Part shown: positions 63,547-64,000 of the stretch, in pieces
Position numbering within the stretch: position 1 is the first letter of the stretch
Layout: each line of letters begins with the position of its first letter
NCBI RefSeq assembly: GCF_001650735.1
Contig: NZ_LXVY01000001.1
Location: 62,001 to 126,000 of the forward strand
Reading direction: 5' to 3'
DNA: 64,000 nt
Origin: Sphingomonas sp. TDK1
Lineage (GTDB): Bacteria > Pseudomonadota > Alphaproteobacteria > Sphingomonadales > Sphingomonadaceae
Program-made: the position numbers and the translations under genes
Notes under the pieces: model-generated
Databases searched by the model: none
What the model was told of the DNA's origin: nothing
What the model saw: the letters and a program-made list of their open reading frames with translations, nothing else

Positions 63547-64000
63547 TGTCCCTCTCCTCGCCCCTTATCCTTAACATGGGTTGCCGGCTGAACCTAGCCG
63601 AAGGCGAGTCGATCCGTGCGCTGCTAACCGGGCGGGACGCGATCGTGGTGAACAGCTGCGCCGTGACCAACGAAGCGGTGAAGCAGACGCGGCAGGCGAT
63701 CCGCCGCGCGCGCCGCGAGCGGCCGGATGCGGAGCTGGTCGTCACCGGCTGCGCGGCGCAGATTGATCCGCAAGCCTTCGCGGCGATGCCCGAGGTGGAC
63801 CGCGTGATCGGCAATGCCGAGAAGCTGCTGCCGGAGGCGTGGGCATCCGAGGCGAAGGTGCAGGTGCAGGACATCCTCGCGGTGCGCGAGACCGCGCCGC
63901 ACCTCGCCGCCAGTTTCTCCACCCACGCCCGCGCGTTCGTCGAGGTCCAGAATGGCTGCGACCATCGCTGCACCTTCTGCGCCATCCCCTTCGGCCGGGG
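63546..64000 (+). CDS. mtaB: tRNA-t6A37 methylthiotransferase MtaB (partial)
   Basis: The first 151 codons of a radical-SAM methylthiotransferase, cut by the window end. The N-terminal UPF0004 domain has the three cluster Cys: in NMGCRLNLAE, VNSCAVTNEAV and VTGCAAQ; the radical-SAM triad is CDHRCTFC at the end. The NSCAVTNEA motif and short spacing match MtaB (methylthio-t6A37 of tRNA) rather than MiaB (NTCxxR) or RimO. Read from ATG 63546 without any stop. Confidence 0.9.
   Translation, partial: MSLSSPLILNMGCRLNLAEGESIRALLTGRDAIVVNSCAVTNEAVKQTRQAIRRARRERPDAELVVTGCAAQIDPQAFAAMPEVDRVIGNAEKLLPEAWASEAKVQVQDILAVRETAPHLAASFSTHARAFVEVQNGCDHRCTFCAIPFGR

Noticed and set aside
1..64000. tRNA, rRNA, CRISPR array, insertion sequence, integrase or phage genes
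   Set aside because: None could be seen on either strand. Direct repeats present are the AT duplication and short hairpin elements, and none has the array spacing or transposase needed.

Overview
The window reads as chromosomal DNA of a sphingomonad alphaproteobacterium (Sphingomonas or a close relative). The support is very high G+C, the housekeeping order ffh-rpsP-rimM//trmD-rplS, a UPF0262-cdd-dcd run, HWE-type kinases, a large TonB receptor with an alphaproteobacterial-style plug, and C-rich/G-rich intergenic hairpin repeats. No rRNA, tRNA, CRISPR array, IS element or prophage was found.

Layout. (1) 1-6.6 kb: signalling and metabolism: the end of an HWE kinase, a single-domain response regulator divergent from a GAF-PAS-GAF hybrid histidine kinase, a zinc alcohol dehydrogenase convergent with a Crp/Fnr regulator, and two small unknown genes. 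(2) 7-12 kb: left shoulder of a biosynthetic region: membrane fatty-acid desaturase, outer-membrane barrel, Sfp/EntD-type phosphopantetheinyl transferase and an SDR. (3) 12.2-37 kb: a nearly unbroken same-strand run forming a lipopolyketide gene cluster: fatty acyl-AMP ligase fused to an ACP, two DoxX membrane proteins, a two-module type I PKS (KS-AT-ACP-KS-AT-KR-ACP), a one-module PKS (KS-AT-DH-ACP), a stand-alone thioester reductase, a coiled-coil protein, two UbiB/ABC1 kinases, two unknown proteins (one with an internal duplication), a Dyp-type peroxidase and a type II thioesterase. A TonB-dependent receptor follows. (4) 39.8-43.3 kb: repeat hairpins, a DHA2 MFS exporter, a VIT/CCC1 transporter behind a Fur-box-like site, and an NmrA-like reductase. 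(5) 43.3-55.3 kb: dnaB, UPF0262, cdd, dcd, asd, a DUF418 protein, a methyl-accepting chemotaxis protein, an S9 peptidase, and a GAF protein flanked by two paralogous small proteins. (6) 55.3-64 kb: the ffh-rpsP-rimM-trmD-rplS ribosomal/SRP block, split by a vapBC pair, a lone vapC and an opposite-strand thioredoxin-reductase-like gene; then a GGDEF-EAL protein, DUF924 and the start of mtaB.

How the cluster probably works (inference from domain content): the ligase adenylates a fatty acid, possibly one made by the nearby desaturase, and loads it on its own ACP. Three malonyl-specific modules extend it, only the second carrying a ketoreductase. The third module has an unusual DH domain without a partner KR, and the thioester reductase releases an aldehyde or alcohol. 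The phosphopantetheinyl transferase primes the four carrier domains and the type II thioesterase edits them. The two ABC1 proteins, DoxX proteins and Dyp peroxidase are good candidates for handling or oxidising a membrane-bound lipid product. AT2 and AT3 lie in a nearly identical 1.28 kb direct repeat, which points to recent duplication or gene conversion.
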